Part shown: piece by piece, positions 16,033 through 24,849 of the stretch
How positions within the stretch are numbered: the first letter of the stretch is position 1
Layout: every line of letters starts with the position of its first letter
Source of the DNA: Oceaniglobus roseus
GTDB taxonomy: Bacteria; Pseudomonadota; Alphaproteobacteria; Rhodobacterales; Rhodobacteraceae
Reading direction: 5' to 3'
Assembly: GCF_002869745.1 (NCBI RefSeq)
Contig: NZ_PNOS01000015.1
Coordinates: forward strand, 1 to 64,000
Length of the DNA stretch: 64,000 bases
The notes under the pieces: model-generated
Database searches by the model: none
What the model was told of the DNA's origin: nothing
Seen by the model: only the letters and a program-made list of their open reading frames with translations
Program-made: the position numbers and the translations under genes

Positions 16033-17448
16033 ATGGCTTTGACAAAGCTGACAGTTTTCCCCTCCGTCCGCAGCGCCCTGCTGTGCGGCGCAATGGCGGC
16101 CCCGGCCTTCGTTCCGGGCCTCGCGATGGCCCAGGATCAGGCCGACCCCTGCGCGGAACTCGAGCAGGCGGCCGCGGACGTCGACTTTGAGAACTCCGAC
16201 ATCTCGCGCGACGAATTCGACCGGGTGGTCCAGGGCGACGACGCCCAGCAGTGCGAGGCGTGGCTGGTGCAGGTCAGCGCCGAGGGCGTCGTACGCGACA
16301 CCGAGCGGGCGCGTGTCCGGCTCGAGGACGAGGTGGTGATCGAGGGCCGCGTGATCGTCGATCAGCAGTCGCCCAAGGTCGACGTGCAGGAGCAGGCGGC
16401 CGAGGTCTCCGTCTCCGGCGCGACCCCCGGCGTGAACGTCTCGCAGGGGCCCATCGACATCGTGGTGCGCCAGGCCGCGCCGCGCGTGACGCTCGACATC
16501 CCGCAGCCGACCGTCACCATTGACCAGCCCGCCCCCGAGATCATCGTGACGATGCCCGACCCGAACGTGGATGTCGCGGACGCGCGCCCCAAGATCGAGG
16601 TGCGCCAGGCCGAGCCGCGGGTGCAGGTCACGGTCCCGAAGCCCGAGGTCGAGCTTGACCTGTACCAGGCGGAAGACCCCGAGAACTCGCCCGGCATCGC
16701 GGTGGAGCAGCGCCAGGCGCAGGCCGGTGCCGAGGGTGCCGCCAAGGAGGCCGACGTGACCATGAACCGCGCCGAGCCGAAGATCATCTTCCAGGACTCG
16801 GAGCAGCAGGCGAACGTGCAGATGTCGCGCAGCGAACCGAAGGTCCGCTTCGAACAGGCCGAGGCCGAGGTCAAGGTGAACTCGTCGGGTGAGCCGAAGG
16901 TGAACTGGACGCAGTCGGGCGAGCCCACCGTCCGCTTCGCCGACAATGCGGGCAATGCCGACGATGCCGACGCCCGGCAGGCCACCGGGCAGAACCGCCA
17001 GGCCGACGCAAGCGCCAACGCAAACGGCGGGACCGACGCCTCGAACGACACGGCGCAGGCGCAGGCGGATGCCGGGCAGGCCACGCTGACCGGGGACACC
17101 CCTGGCCAGAACGACGGCCAGGACATGGCCCGGAACAGCGGGCCCAACGTGCGGCGCGACGGTTACGAGCGGGTGGACCTGCAGAACCTGGAAACGGCCG
17201 ATCTGGAAGGCACGACCGTCTATGGCGTGCGCGGACAGGACGTCAGCGAGATCGGCGAACTCTCCATGGCCGAGGATCAGCCGGAGACCGTCATCGTCGA
17301 TGTCGGCGCCCTGACCGGGGCGGATTCGCAGCGGGTCGAGATCCCGTTCACGGATCTGACGGTCCTGCGGGCGCAGGGCAACGATGACCTGCGGGTCTAC
17401 ATCGACGCCAGCCAGGAACGGCTGACGGGCTATCCCGAAGCGGGCTGA
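16033..17448 (+). CDS. Exported beta-repeat protein with PRC-barrel-like C-terminus
   Basis: Envelope protein of 471 residues, function unknown. A signal peptide ends at LAMAQ (about residue 33). Residues about 40-110 hold two Cys (40 and 74) and an acidic region. Residues 112-210 are a run of short alternating-valine repeats of the form P-x-V-x-V-x-x (SPKVDVQ, APRVTLDIPQPTVTID, RPKIEVRQAEPRVQV), continuing as diverged E-P-K-V units to about residue 310. A linker rich in Gln, Asn, Asp and Ala spans about 315-375. The C-terminal segment GTTVYGVRGQDVSEIGEL resembles a PRC-barrel strand pattern. Its EcfG-like promoter suggests stress induction. Confidence 0.75.
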   Translation: MALTKLTVFPSVRSALLCGAMAAPAFVPGLAMAQDQADPCAELEQAAADVDFENSDISRDEFDRVVQGDDAQQCEAWLVQVSAEGVVRDTERARVRLEDEVVIEGRVIVDQQSPKVDVQEQAAEVSVSGATPGVNVSQGPIDIVVRQAAPRVTLDIPQPTVTIDQPAPEIIVTMPDPNVDVADARPKIEVRQAEPRVQVTVPKPEVELDLYQAEDPENSPGIAVEQRQAQAGAEGAAKEADVTMNRAEPKIIFQDSEQQANVQMSRSEPKVRFEQAEAEVKVNSSGEPKVNWTQSGEPTVRFADNAGNADDADARQATGQNRQADASANANGGTDASNDTAQAQADAGQATLTGDTPGQNDGQDMARNSGPNVRRDGYERVDLQNLETADLEGTTVYGVRGQDVSEIGELSMAEDQPETVIVDVGALTGADSQRVEIPFTDLTVLRAQGNDDLRVYIDASQERLTGYPEAG

Positions 17449-17534
17449 CCCCCGCCTTCTTCCCCTGTCGCGGGGCCGCCCCAAGGGCAGCCCGGCGGGG
17501 AGCCGCCAGACCGCGCCTCCCCGCCGACCGGACC

Positions 17535-17580
17535 GCCCGCGGCCTTCCGCCGCGGGCCAATCGGACCGCGACAGGGTCCG
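17535..17580 (+). other. Two hairpins upstream of the membrane-protein gene
   Basis: A 9-bp stem (GCCCGCGGC/GCCGCGGGC, loop CTTCC, 17535-17557) is followed by CGGACC-N7-GGTCCG (17562-17580). They lie in the 153-bp gap between the repeat-protein gene and the small membrane-protein gene. Neither has a U tract, so they may modulate read-through or stabilise RNA. Confidence 0.4.
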
Positions 17581-17601
17581 ACCAGAAAAGGAATACCAAC
17601 C

Positions 17602-18057
17602 ATGGCCAGTCCACCACCCACCGACAGGCGCGCATCGACATCCTCGGGAACACGCTGGGGCGTGATCGTCGCGGGGGTCGTCGTCGTCCTGCTGATCCTC
17701 TACCTGCTGTTCGGAAACGCCTGGCGCGGCGACCCCGTGGCCGAGCAGGTGCCCGCCGACGAGACTTCGTCGCAGTACACCGATTCTGCGTCCGACTCCG
17801 CCACGACCGGCACCGCTGACGAGGCGACTCCGGCCGAGACCGGAACCGCATCCAACACGCCGGCCGCCGAAACCGGAACCGCATCAACCGCGCCGGCCGC
17901 CGAGCCGGAAACGGCCGCCGACACTTCCGGGACCGACAGCGCCGCCGCGAACCCGGACGCCGACACCGGCTCCACCGCCCAGGACGATGGGGCGAGCGAC
18001 GAGACCGTCATCGACGTCGAGGGCGATGCAAAGGTGGACGTCCTGGACGACTCCTGA
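17602..18057 (+). CDS. Single-pass membrane protein with acidic low-complexity tail
   Basis: Hypothetical protein of 151 residues. A short positively charged N-terminus precedes one membrane segment (about residues 19-39, WGVIVAGVVVVLLILYLLFG). About 110 residues rich in Thr, Ala, Glu, Asp and Ser follow, with near-repeats such as ETGTASNTPAA and ETGTASTAPAA. The tail has no fold signal and would face the periplasm. AAGGAA precedes the ATG. It may be co-transcribed with the preceding repeat protein. Function unknown. Confidence 0.7.
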   Translation: MASPPPTDRRASTSSGTRWGVIVAGVVVVLLILYLLFGNAWRGDPVAEQVPADETSSQYTDSASDSATTGTADEATPAETGTASNTPAAETGTASTAPAAEPETAADTSGTDSAAANPDADTGSTAQDDGASDETVIDVEGDAKVDVLDDS

Positions 18058-18201
18058 GTCGCGCAGGCCCCGCGCCGCGTCCCCGCGCCTCGCGCCCGGC
18101 CACTGAAGGGACAGAGGCCCGACCGGCCCGGAAGACCGCTTTCCGCCCGGACGATCCAGACCAAACCCCAGACCCGCCCCGCGACAATCTGAACCGGTTC
18201 C

Positions 18202-18226
18202 GGAACCAGACGCGGCGGGTCTGGTT
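18202..18226 (+). promoter_or_regulatory. EcfG-like general-stress promoter
   Basis: GGAAC (18202-18206), 17-bp spacer, GTT (18224-18226), 28 bp upstream of the oxidoreductase ATG. A palindrome GAACCGGTTC lies immediately upstream (18191-18200). It fits the EcfG consensus and probably drives the oxidoreductase, dehydrogenase and hydrolase genes. Confidence 0.65.
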
Positions 18227-18254
18227 GCCTTCCTGCGACTGGGCGGGGACGGCA

Positions 18255-19577
18255 ATGGACGATACGACATTCGATGCAATCGTGATCGGCGGCGGCTCCG
18301 CCGGTTTGTCCTTCGCCCGCACAGCCTCGGACCGCGGCGCAAAGATCGCCCTTGTCGAGCGGGACACCCTGGGCGGCACCTGCGTCAACCGCGGCTGCGT
18401 GCCGAAGAAGATGCTGTGGACCGTCGCGCGCACCCTGCGCGAGATGTCCGGACTGGCCGGAACGGGCATCGTGAACAGTGTACCCGCCGTCGACCTGCAC
18501 ACCCTGAAAAAGCGGCGCGACAGCAAGATCGGCGAGATCGTCGACTCCTATGCCGGAAAGCTGGAGAGCTGCGGCGTCGCCCGGGTGCAGGGTACTGCGC
18601 GACTGGAACGGCACGGCGACGCCACCTCCGTCTCGGTCGGCGACACGACCCTGCGCGCACCGCACGTCGTTCTGGCCACCGGCGGTCGGCCCGCGCGCCC
18701 GGCGTTCGACGGTGCCGGTCTCTGCGATGTCAGCGACGACGTCTTCGGCTGGACGGCGGTGCCGCCGCGGCTCGTCGTCGTCGGCGCAGGCTACATCGGC
18801 TGCGAATTCGCCGCGATCCACGCCGCGCTCGGGTCCGAGGTCACGCTGGTCTCGGATGTCGAGACAGTTCTGACCGAGTTCTCGGACCCGCTGCGATCCG
18901 TCGCCGCCGACAACCTGCGCGCCCAGGGCGTGACGCTGCATCTCGGCCGCGAACCCCGCTCGGTCGTCCGCGATGGCGAGGGCTTCCGCATCACGCTCGA
19001 CAACGGCGGGATCCTGGACGCCGACAAGGTGCTGCTCGCCACCGGGCGCGACACCAACCTCGACGTCCTCGGCGACCTCCGGGACCGGATCGACATCACC
19101 GAAGGTGGTCACATCGCGACCGATTGCCTGACCACCTCCCGTCCCGGCCTGCACGCCATCGGCGACTGCGCCGACCGCCTGCCGCTGACGCCGGTCGCCA
19201 TCGACGACGGCCGCGTGCTGGCCGAGCGGCTGTTCGGCGACGGCGCGGCACGGCCCTGCGACCTCGACCGCGTCGCGACCACCGCCTTCCTGCTGCCGCC
19301 CGTGGCCGAGGTCGGGCGCAAGGACACGCTGAAGCGGAAGGACACCAGCACGCCGCTGGAGAACACTGTCTTCGGCGGCACGGCCTGCGATTTCTGGGCC
19401 TACGGCACCGACAGGGGCGGGCTGTCCGCCGTCGCCCTCGTCGGAGACGGCGTGGCCGAGGCCATCGGCATCGCCGCGCAACTGATCGCCGCCGGTCATC
19501 CGACCTCGCATTTCGACCGCGCCCTGCCGGTGCACCCGACCATGGCCGAAGGCCTGCTGACCGCTCCCTACTGCTGA
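18255..19577 (+). CDS. FAD/NAD(P) disulfide oxidoreductase (glutathione-reductase-like)
   Basis: Cytoplasmic class I pyridine nucleotide-disulfide oxidoreductase, 440 residues. The FAD dinucleotide motif IGGGSAG is at residues 11-17, and the redox disulfide CVNRGC is at 43-48, followed by VPKK. The NAD(P)-binding motif VGAGYIGCEFA is near 177, the second FAD motif GLHAIGDCAD near 300. The C-terminal dimer-interface motif HPTMAEGL supplies the active-site His. The closest general resemblance is to glutathione reductase and mercuric-reductase-like proteins. The start ATG at 18255 is preferred to an ATG 30 bp upstream because it keeps the promoter at the right distance. A role in redox stress is inferred. 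Confidence 0.85.
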   Translation: MDDTTFDAIVIGGGSAGLSFARTASDRGAKIALVERDTLGGTCVNRGCVPKKMLWTVARTLREMSGLAGTGIVNSVPAVDLHTLKKRRDSKIGEIVDSYAGKLESCGVARVQGTARLERHGDATSVSVGDTTLRAPHVVLATGGRPARPAFDGAGLCDVSDDVFGWTAVPPRLVVVGAGYIGCEFAAIHAALGSEVTLVSDVETVLTEFSDPLRSVAADNLRAQGVTLHLGREPRSVVRDGEGFRITLDNGGILDADKVLLATGRDTNLDVLGDLRDRIDITEGGHIATDCLTTSRPGLHAIGDCADRLPLTPVAIDDGRVLAERLFGDGAARPCDLDRVATTAFLLPPVAEVGRKDTLKRKDTSTPLENTVFGGTACDFWAYGTDRGGLSAVALVGDGVAEAIGIAAQLIAAGHPTSHFDRALPVHPTMAEGLLTAPYC

Positions 19578-19599
19578 ACACCCCACACCGGAGACGAAA

Positions 19600-20382
19600 A
19601 TGGACCTGAAGATCGAAGGAAAACGCGCGCTCATCACCGGCGCGACAGGCGGGCTGGGGCTGGAAACCGCCCGCGTCCTGCACCGCGAGGGGGTGAAGCT
19701 GTTCCTCTCCGACCTCGACGCCGACAAGCTGGCCGAAGCGGCGTCGGAACTGGGCGCCGATTTCGCGGCCGCCGACGTGTCGTCGCAGGAAGGCTGCGAG
19801 AAGCTGGTCGCCGAGGCCGGCACCGGCTTCGACATCTGGTTCCACGCCACCGGCGTCACCGGCGGCAAGGGCGATCCGCTCCGGATGTCCGAGGAGGACT
19901 GGAAGGACGCGCTCGACATCGACTTCCTGTCCGCGGTGCGGCTGGCCCGCCACCTCTGCCCCCCGATGATCGACCGCGGGTGGGGTCGTGTCGTCTTCGT
20001 GACGTCCGAGAACGTGGCCCAGCCCTATCCCGACGAAACGGTCTACAACTCGGCCAAATCGGCGCTTCTGAGCTTCGCCAAGTCGGTCGCCATGCAGCAC
20101 TCGAAATCCGGACTGCTGGTGAACTGCGTCGCCCCGGCCTTCATCGAGACGCCGATGACCGACGGCATGATGGAGAAGCGGGCGAAGGAGATGGGCACCT
20201 CGATCGAGGAGGCGGTGGAAAGCTTCCTGAAGGAACAGCGACCCTATCTCGTCCTGGAACGCCGCGGCCGACCCGAGGAGGTCGCGCCGGTGGTCGCCCT
20301 GCTCTGCTCCGAGCTCGCCTCCTTCGTCACCGGCGCGAACTGGCGGGTGGACGGCGGCGCGGTCGGCTCGATCAACATATGA
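19600..20382 (+). CDS. Short-chain dehydrogenase/reductase
   Basis: NAD(P)-dependent SDR, 260 residues. The cofactor motif TGATGGLG is at 13-20, catalytic Ser136 and the Tyr149/Lys153 pair (YNSAK), with a conserved C-terminal FVTGANWRVDGG. The usual NAG motif is HATG. It lies 22 bp after the oxidoreductase and overlaps the next gene by four bases, so it is internal to an operon. Substrate unknown. Confidence 0.88.
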   Translation: MDLKIEGKRALITGATGGLGLETARVLHREGVKLFLSDLDADKLAEAASELGADFAAADVSSQEGCEKLVAEAGTGFDIWFHATGVTGGKGDPLRMSEEDWKDALDIDFLSAVRLARHLCPPMIDRGWGRVVFVTSENVAQPYPDETVYNSAKSALLSFAKSVAMQHSKSGLLVNCVAPAFIETPMTDGMMEKRAKEMGTSIEEAVESFLKEQRPYLVLERRGRPEEVAPVVALLCSELASFVTGANWRVDGGAVGSINI

Positions 20383-21209
20383 GCGGGCCGCGCGGCTGGT
20401 CGGCGCTGCAACGCCACATCGCCGACCACCCGGTCGAAGGCAGCCCCGAGGAGATGCGGGCGGCCTTCGCTTCCCTTGCGCCGAAGGGTCCCGACGGGCG
20501 GGCGGAGACCATCGGCGGCGTGCGCTGCACCGTGTTCGGCAACGACGGCCCGGCGCCCCTGCTCTGGGCCCACGGCGGCGGTCTGGTCTTCGGCTCTCCC
20601 GCCACCCATGCTGCGCTGGCCGACCGCCTGGCCGGGGTGCTGAACCGCCCGGTGATCCTGCCCGACTACCGCCTCGCGCCCGAACACCCTTGGCCCGCGT
20701 CGCTGGAGGACATGCTGGCGGTGCTCGACGCCCTGCCCGGCACCACGGACCTTGGCGGCGACAGCGCGGGCGGGCAGCTGGCGCTTCTTTCGGCGCTGCG
20801 CCGTCCCGGCAAGGCCGGTCGCCTGATCCTGATCTCCCCCAACACCGACCGCAGCGGCCAGAGCACCACGCGGCAGAGGAACAGCGCCCGCGACGCGATG
20901 AACGACGACGCGCAGGACCTGGCCCTCGCGCGTCTCTCTTTCGGCGAAAGCGTCGCCGACCACCCCGACGGCTCGCCCCTCAACGCCGACCTCTCGGCCC
21001 TGCCCCCGGTCTGGATCACCGCCTGCACGGACGAGGTGCTGCTTGACGACACGCTCCTGCTGATCCCGGCCCTCGGCCGGGCGGGCGTGCCGGTGCAGGC
21101 GGACATACGGCAGGGCCTCTGCCATCTCTGGCCGCTCTGGCCCGATGCCCTGCCCGACGGGGCCGCGACCTTCGACGCGCTCGCCGCCTTCGCGGCTGCG
21201 CCCGGATGA
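20379..21209 (+). CDS. Alpha/beta hydrolase (hormone-sensitive-lipase family)
   Basis: Esterase-like hydrolase of 276 residues. The oxyanion motif HGGG is at residues 65-68, nucleophile Ser129 in GDSAGG, catalytic Asp in ACTDEVLLDD and His in GLCHLWPL. The sequence PDYRLAPEHPWP is typical of family IV (HSL) esterases. The ATG overlaps the SDR stop. It ends the operon that starts at 18255. No signal peptide is seen. Substrate unknown. Confidence 0.88.
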   Translation: MSGPRGWSALQRHIADHPVEGSPEEMRAAFASLAPKGPDGRAETIGGVRCTVFGNDGPAPLLWAHGGGLVFGSPATHAALADRLAGVLNRPVILPDYRLAPEHPWPASLEDMLAVLDALPGTTDLGGDSAGGQLALLSALRRPGKAGRLILISPNTDRSGQSTTRQRNSARDAMNDDAQDLALARLSFGESVADHPDGSPLNADLSALPPVWITACTDEVLLDDTLLLIPALGRAGVPVQADIRQGLCHLWPLWPDALPDGAATFDALAAFAAAPG

Positions 21210-21223
21210 CGCGGGGGCGGCAA

Positions 21224-21248
21224 GGAACATCGCCCGGCCCGGCACGTT
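21224..21248 (+). promoter_or_regulatory. EcfG-like general-stress promoter
   Basis: GGAAC (21224-21228), 16-bp spacer, CGTT (21245-21248): an exact match to the EcfG consensus GGAAC-N16-CGTT, 43 bp before the SDR ATG at 21292. It lies in the short gap after the hydrolase gene, so the SDR-GH13 pair has its own stress promoter. Confidence 0.72.
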
Positions 21249-21291
21249 GCCGCCACGACTTCGAAAACAGTCCCCGAAAAGGACCGATCCC

Positions 21292-22146
21292 ATGAACGAC
21301 AACGTCAAGATTCCGGCCCAGAGCCAAGGCAACATGCCTGCGGACGAACACAGGATGCACCCCGCCCCCGACTACCTGCCGCGCCACCCCGGCGTCGGCA
21401 AGCTGACGGACAAGGTGGCCCTTGTCACCGGCGGCGACAGCGGCATCGGCCGCGCGGTGGCCGTGCTGTTCGCCCGCGAAGGCGCGAAGGTCGCCATCGC
21501 CTACCTGGAAGAGGACGAGGACGCCAACGAGACGAAGCGCCTGGTCGAGAACGAGGGCAGCGAGGCGCTGCTGCTGCGCGGCGACCTCGGGAGGAAGGAC
21601 CACGCCACCCACGTCGTCGAGGAGACGGTGAAGCGGTTCGGCAAGCTCGACATCCTGATCAACAACGCCGCGATGCAGTGGCTCGACGAGGAGCTGACCG
21701 AGCTTTCCGAGGAAACCCTGCGCCGCACCTTCGATTCCAACGTGATGAGCTATTTCTTCTGCACCCAGGCCGCGCTGCCGCACCTGAAGGAAGGGGCGCG
21801 GATCGTGAACACGACCTCGGTCAACGCCTTCAAGGGCAACAGCTCGCTCATCGCCTATTCCACCACCCGCGGCGCCACGCTCGCCTTCACGCGGTCCCTG
21901 GCCGAGAACCTCGTCGACAGGGGCATCCAGGTGAACGCCGTGGCCCCGGGGCCGATCTGGACGCCCTTCATCCCCGGCTCCATGCCCGAGGACATGGTCG
22001 AGGACTTCGGATCCGGCACACCCCTCGGGCGCGCCGGGCAGCCGTGGGAGGTCGCCACGGCCTACCTGTTCCTCTGCTCCTCCGACGGCAGCTACTACAA
22101 CGGGCAGACGCTTCACCCGAACGGCGGCAAGATCGTTGGCGCCTGA
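21292..22146 (+). CDS. YdaD/YghA-type short-chain dehydrogenase with Lys-to-Arg active site
   Basis: SDR of 284 residues with the N-terminal extension typical of the YdaD/YghA stress group (MPADEHRMHPAPDYLP). The cofactor motif is TGGDSGIG (46-53), NNAA follows (about 125), catalytic Ser176 and Tyr189. The catalytic Lys of YxxxK is Arg193 (codon CGC), which is unusual and may alter or abolish catalysis. In Bacillus the YdaD relative belongs to the general stress regulon, consistent with the EcfG-like promoter here. Its end overlaps the GH13 gene by 11 bp. Confidence 0.88.
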   Translation: MNDNVKIPAQSQGNMPADEHRMHPAPDYLPRHPGVGKLTDKVALVTGGDSGIGRAVAVLFAREGAKVAIAYLEEDEDANETKRLVENEGSEALLLRGDLGRKDHATHVVEETVKRFGKLDILINNAAMQWLDEELTELSEETLRRTFDSNVMSYFFCTQAALPHLKEGARIVNTTSVNAFKGNSSLIAYSTTRGATLAFTRSLAENLVDRGIQVNAVAPGPIWTPFIPGSMPEDMVEDFGSGTPLGRAGQPWEVATAYLFLCSSDGSYYNGQTLHPNGGKIVGA

Positions 22147-23677
22147 GCGTCCGTGGCCGAAGGCGCCCACCGTCTACCAGATCTACCCGCGCTCCTTCCG
22201 GGACACGACCGGAAGCGGCGTGGGCGATCTGAACGGCGTGACCGAGCAGCTGGACCACGTCGCAAGCCTCGGCGTCGATGCCATCTGGCTGGCCCCGCAT
22301 TACGTCTCGCCCTGGGCGGACGGCGGCTATGACGTCGCCGATCACCGGGCGGTCGAACCCCGTCTCGGCACGCTCGCGGATTTCGACCGGCTGGTCGCGC
22401 GGGCGCACGAGCTGGGGCTGAGGGTGATCGTCGACCAGGTGCTGAACCACACAAGCTGCGAACACCCGTGGTTCGTGGCGGCCCTCGATGGCGACGACGC
22501 GATGGCCGAACGCTATCTCTTCCTCGACCCGAAACCCGACGGAACGCCGCCAAACAACTGGCTGTCCTTCTTCGGCACCCCGGGCTGGACCTGGAGCCAC
22601 CGGCGGCGGCAGTATTTCTTCCACCAGTTCCTTGCCTGCCAGCCCTCGCTGGACCTGCGCCATCCGCAGGTGCAGGAGGCGCACCGGGACCAGATCCGCT
22701 ACTGGCGCGACCGGGGCGTTGACGGCTTTCGCTTCGATGCCGTCACCTCCTATCTCTGGGACGAGAGCCTGGCCGACAATCCCCCCGCGACGCCCGAGGT
22801 GAAGGCCAGGGTGCAGGGCCCGGATTTCAGCCCCTACACCTGGCAGGACCACGTCCATGACATGCTGCCCGGCGACGGCGCCGACTATGCCCAGAAGCTG
22901 CGCGACTGGGCCGGAGAGGACGCCTGGCTTCTGGGCGAGATCGGCACCGGCAACAAGTCGTTCGAGATCTGCATGTCCTTCAGCGCCCCGGGCCGCTTGG
23001 ACGCCGCCTATTCCACCGACCTGCCGGAAAGCCACGGCGCCCCGGCGGTGGTGGCGCGGGCGGTGGACCAGACCGACCTGCAACGCTTCGCGCACTGGAT
23101 GTCCTGCCACGACCAGCCCCGCCACAACCGCAGCGGCACCCCCGAGGAGGCGCGGTTCTTCGCCCTGCTCATGGCGGTGCTGCCCGGCCCCTGGATCCTC
23201 TACCAGGGCGAGGAATGGGGATTGCCGCAGCCCGAGCTTCTGAAGGAGGAGATCACCGATCCCTACGACCTTCTCTACTGGCCCAACCACCCGGGCCGCG
23301 AAGGTCCGCGCGTGCCGATGCCCTGGGACCCCGACGCCGGGAACTTCGGCTTCACCGATGGCACGCCGTGGCTGCCGATGCGCTGGCAGCCCGGACCGCT
23401 GCGGCAGGCGCAGCAGGAGGACGGCGTCGCCGCGACATATCGCAGGCTGATCGCGCTGCGCCGCGAGATGGGCTGGGCCGCGGCGGCGATGGAGAAGTGC
23501 GACCACGGCGAGGACTGGCTGGAATTGTGCCTTCTCGGAGAGCAGGGACGCTTCCGCGCCTGGTTCGGTTACGGCCCCGAAGCCGATGCGCCCGCCATCG
23601 ACGACGACGCCCTCTGCTTCGCCCTGAAGGGCAACGGCGACGCCGAGTGGCGCGCCGCCGTCTGGAAGCTGGACTGA
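22136..23677 (+). CDS. Glycoside hydrolase family 13 enzyme (alpha-glucosidase-like)
   Basis: Cytoplasmic GH13 enzyme of 513 residues. Conserved regions are VIVDQVLNHTS, GFRFDAV with nucleophile Asp201, LLGEIG with acid/base Glu268, and SCHDQPRH with His325/Asp326. YQIYPRSFRDTTGSGVGDLNG at the N-terminus is the oligo-1,6-glucosidase/alpha-glucosidase pattern (written here as adjoining motifs YQIYPRSF and GVGDLNG). The start is TTG at 22136 inside the end of the SDR gene; no ATG or GTG gives the conserved N-terminus. It may act on maltooligosaccharides alongside TreY/TreZ or on sucrose-type solutes. Confidence 0.85.
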   Translation: MAPERPWPKAPTVYQIYPRSFRDTTGSGVGDLNGVTEQLDHVASLGVDAIWLAPHYVSPWADGGYDVADHRAVEPRLGTLADFDRLVARAHELGLRVIVDQVLNHTSCEHPWFVAALDGDDAMAERYLFLDPKPDGTPPNNWLSFFGTPGWTWSHRRRQYFFHQFLACQPSLDLRHPQVQEAHRDQIRYWRDRGVDGFRFDAVTSYLWDESLADNPPATPEVKARVQGPDFSPYTWQDHVHDMLPGDGADYAQKLRDWAGEDAWLLGEIGTGNKSFEICMSFSAPGRLDAAYSTDLPESHGAPAVVARAVDQTDLQRFAHWMSCHDQPRHNRSGTPEEARFFALLMAVLPGPWILYQGEEWGLPQPELLKEEITDPYDLLYWPNHPGREGPRVPMPWDPDAGNFGFTDGTPWLPMRWQPGPLRQAQQEDGVAATYRRLIALRREMGWAAAAMEKCDHGEDWLELCLLGEQGRFRAWFGYGPEADAPAIDDDALCFALKGNGDAEWRAAVWKLD

Positions 23678-23695
23678 TCCTCAGTCGAGGATCAG
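23674..23695. terminator. Convergent hairpin terminator
   Basis: Perfect 9-bp stem CTGATCCTC/GAGGATCAG with loop AGTC, spanning the stop codons of the converging GH13 and SDR genes. It can fold in both transcripts. No U tract follows on either side, so termination efficiency is uncertain. Confidence 0.5.
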
Positions 23696-24658
23696 CCCCG
23701 CCAGGAAGCCGACGACCAGCCCCGCCCCCACCGCGCCGCCAAGCAGCAGCTTGCGCGCCCGGTCGCCGTCCACGATCACCCCGCTCTCCGACGCGCGGTC
23801 CCCGAAGTCGCCCGCGGCGCTGGCGGGGTGGTCCACCGGCTGGAACAGGTTGTCGGGCCGCCCGCCCGGTTCGGGCATGTCCGAATGCTGGCTTTCGACA
23901 CCGTCCCTGCTCATCCGCCGGTCGATGTAGTCCGGCAGCAGCATGTCGCCGAACACCAGCTTCAGCACCGACTTGCCCACCAGCAGCTCCCGCGCGCCGG
24001 TCTTCGCCGCCTGCACCACCGCCTTCGCGGCAAGCTCGGGCGCGAAGATCGGCGGGGCGGGTTGCGGCTTGTGGGCCAGACGGTTCTTCGCCCAGGTGAA
24101 CTGCGGCGTGTTGATCGCGGGCAGCTGCACCAGCGACAGCTGGATCGGCCGCTTCTCGGCGATCAGCTCGGACCTGAGCGCACCGGTGAACCCGTTGATC
24201 GCGTGCTTCGCCGCGACATAGGCCGCCTGCAACGGCACCGGGCGATAGCCGAGCCCCGAGCCCACGTTGACGATGTTGCCGCGCTCCATAAGCTTCAGCG
24301 CGATGCGCGTGCCGTTGACCTGGCCCAGGAAGGTCACCCGCACGATCCGGTCGAACTCCTCGGGCGTGACCTCGGCAAAGGGCGAGAAGCTGGTCGCCAT
24401 GGCGCAGTTGACCCACACGCGCAGCGCGTCCCCCGATCCGACGATCCCGCGCACCGCCGCCTCCAGCGCCTCGGCGTCGGCCACGTCGGCGCTGGCCACG
24501 GCGACGCGGTCGCCGTGGGCCGCCGCGATCTCGTCCAGCCGCGCCTGCCCGCGGGCGATCACGCCCACCCGGTGCCCCTCGTCCAGCAGGGCCGAGACCA
24601 CGGCGCGGCCCACTCCGGCGCTGCCGCCAAGGACGATGGCGGTGACGGGGCCGCTCAT
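23681..24658 (-). CDS. Short-chain dehydrogenase with C-terminal membrane anchor
   Basis: SDR of 325 residues. The cofactor motif is LGGSAGVG (10-17), catalytic Ser134, Tyr147 and Lys151 (YVAAK). After the catalytic domain (about 250 residues) a polar linker leads to one hydrophobic segment at the C-terminus (LLLGGAVGAGLVVGFLAGLI), suggesting membrane attachment. It is oriented with treZ-treY but separated by 191 bp (24659-24849) that holds no gene. Such proteins recur in bacterial stress and desiccation loci. Substrate unknown. Confidence 0.85.
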   Translation of the reverse strand: MSGPVTAIVLGGSAGVGRAVVSALLDEGHRVGVIARGQARLDEIAAAHGDRVAVASADVADAEALEAAVRGIVGSGDALRVWVNCAMATSFSPFAEVTPEEFDRIVRVTFLGQVNGTRIALKLMERGNIVNVGSGLGYRPVPLQAAYVAAKHAINGFTGALRSELIAEKRPIQLSLVQLPAINTPQFTWAKNRLAHKPQPAPPIFAPELAAKAVVQAAKTGARELLVGKSVLKLVFGDMLLPDYIDRRMSRDGVESQHSDMPEPGGRPDNLFQPVDHPASAAGDFGDRASESGVIVDGDRARKLLLGGAVGAGLVVGFLAGLILD

Positions 24659-24849
24659 CGCCGCGCCTCCCCTGCGGAACGGCGATGCAAGGTAGGGTCA
24701 GATCGAGATGTCATGGAAAGCTCCGAAGCTGCTGGGCCGGGCGGGTTGCGCCGGAAGAGTGACTGCCGGCGCCCGTGGCGGGCCGCCGACCGTTCCAGTT
24801 CAAGCCCCGGACATGCAGAGGGTTCCGTGCCCGGCCGCGGCCATTTCGC

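Noticed and set aside
14743-17484. Very long open frame (over 900 codons) on the minus strand across the sugar-binding and repeat-protein genes
   Set aside because: Low-complexity His/Arg/Gly/Leu composition, no start signal, and it is fully antisense to two well-supported genes with signal peptides; a typical shadow in GC-rich DNA.
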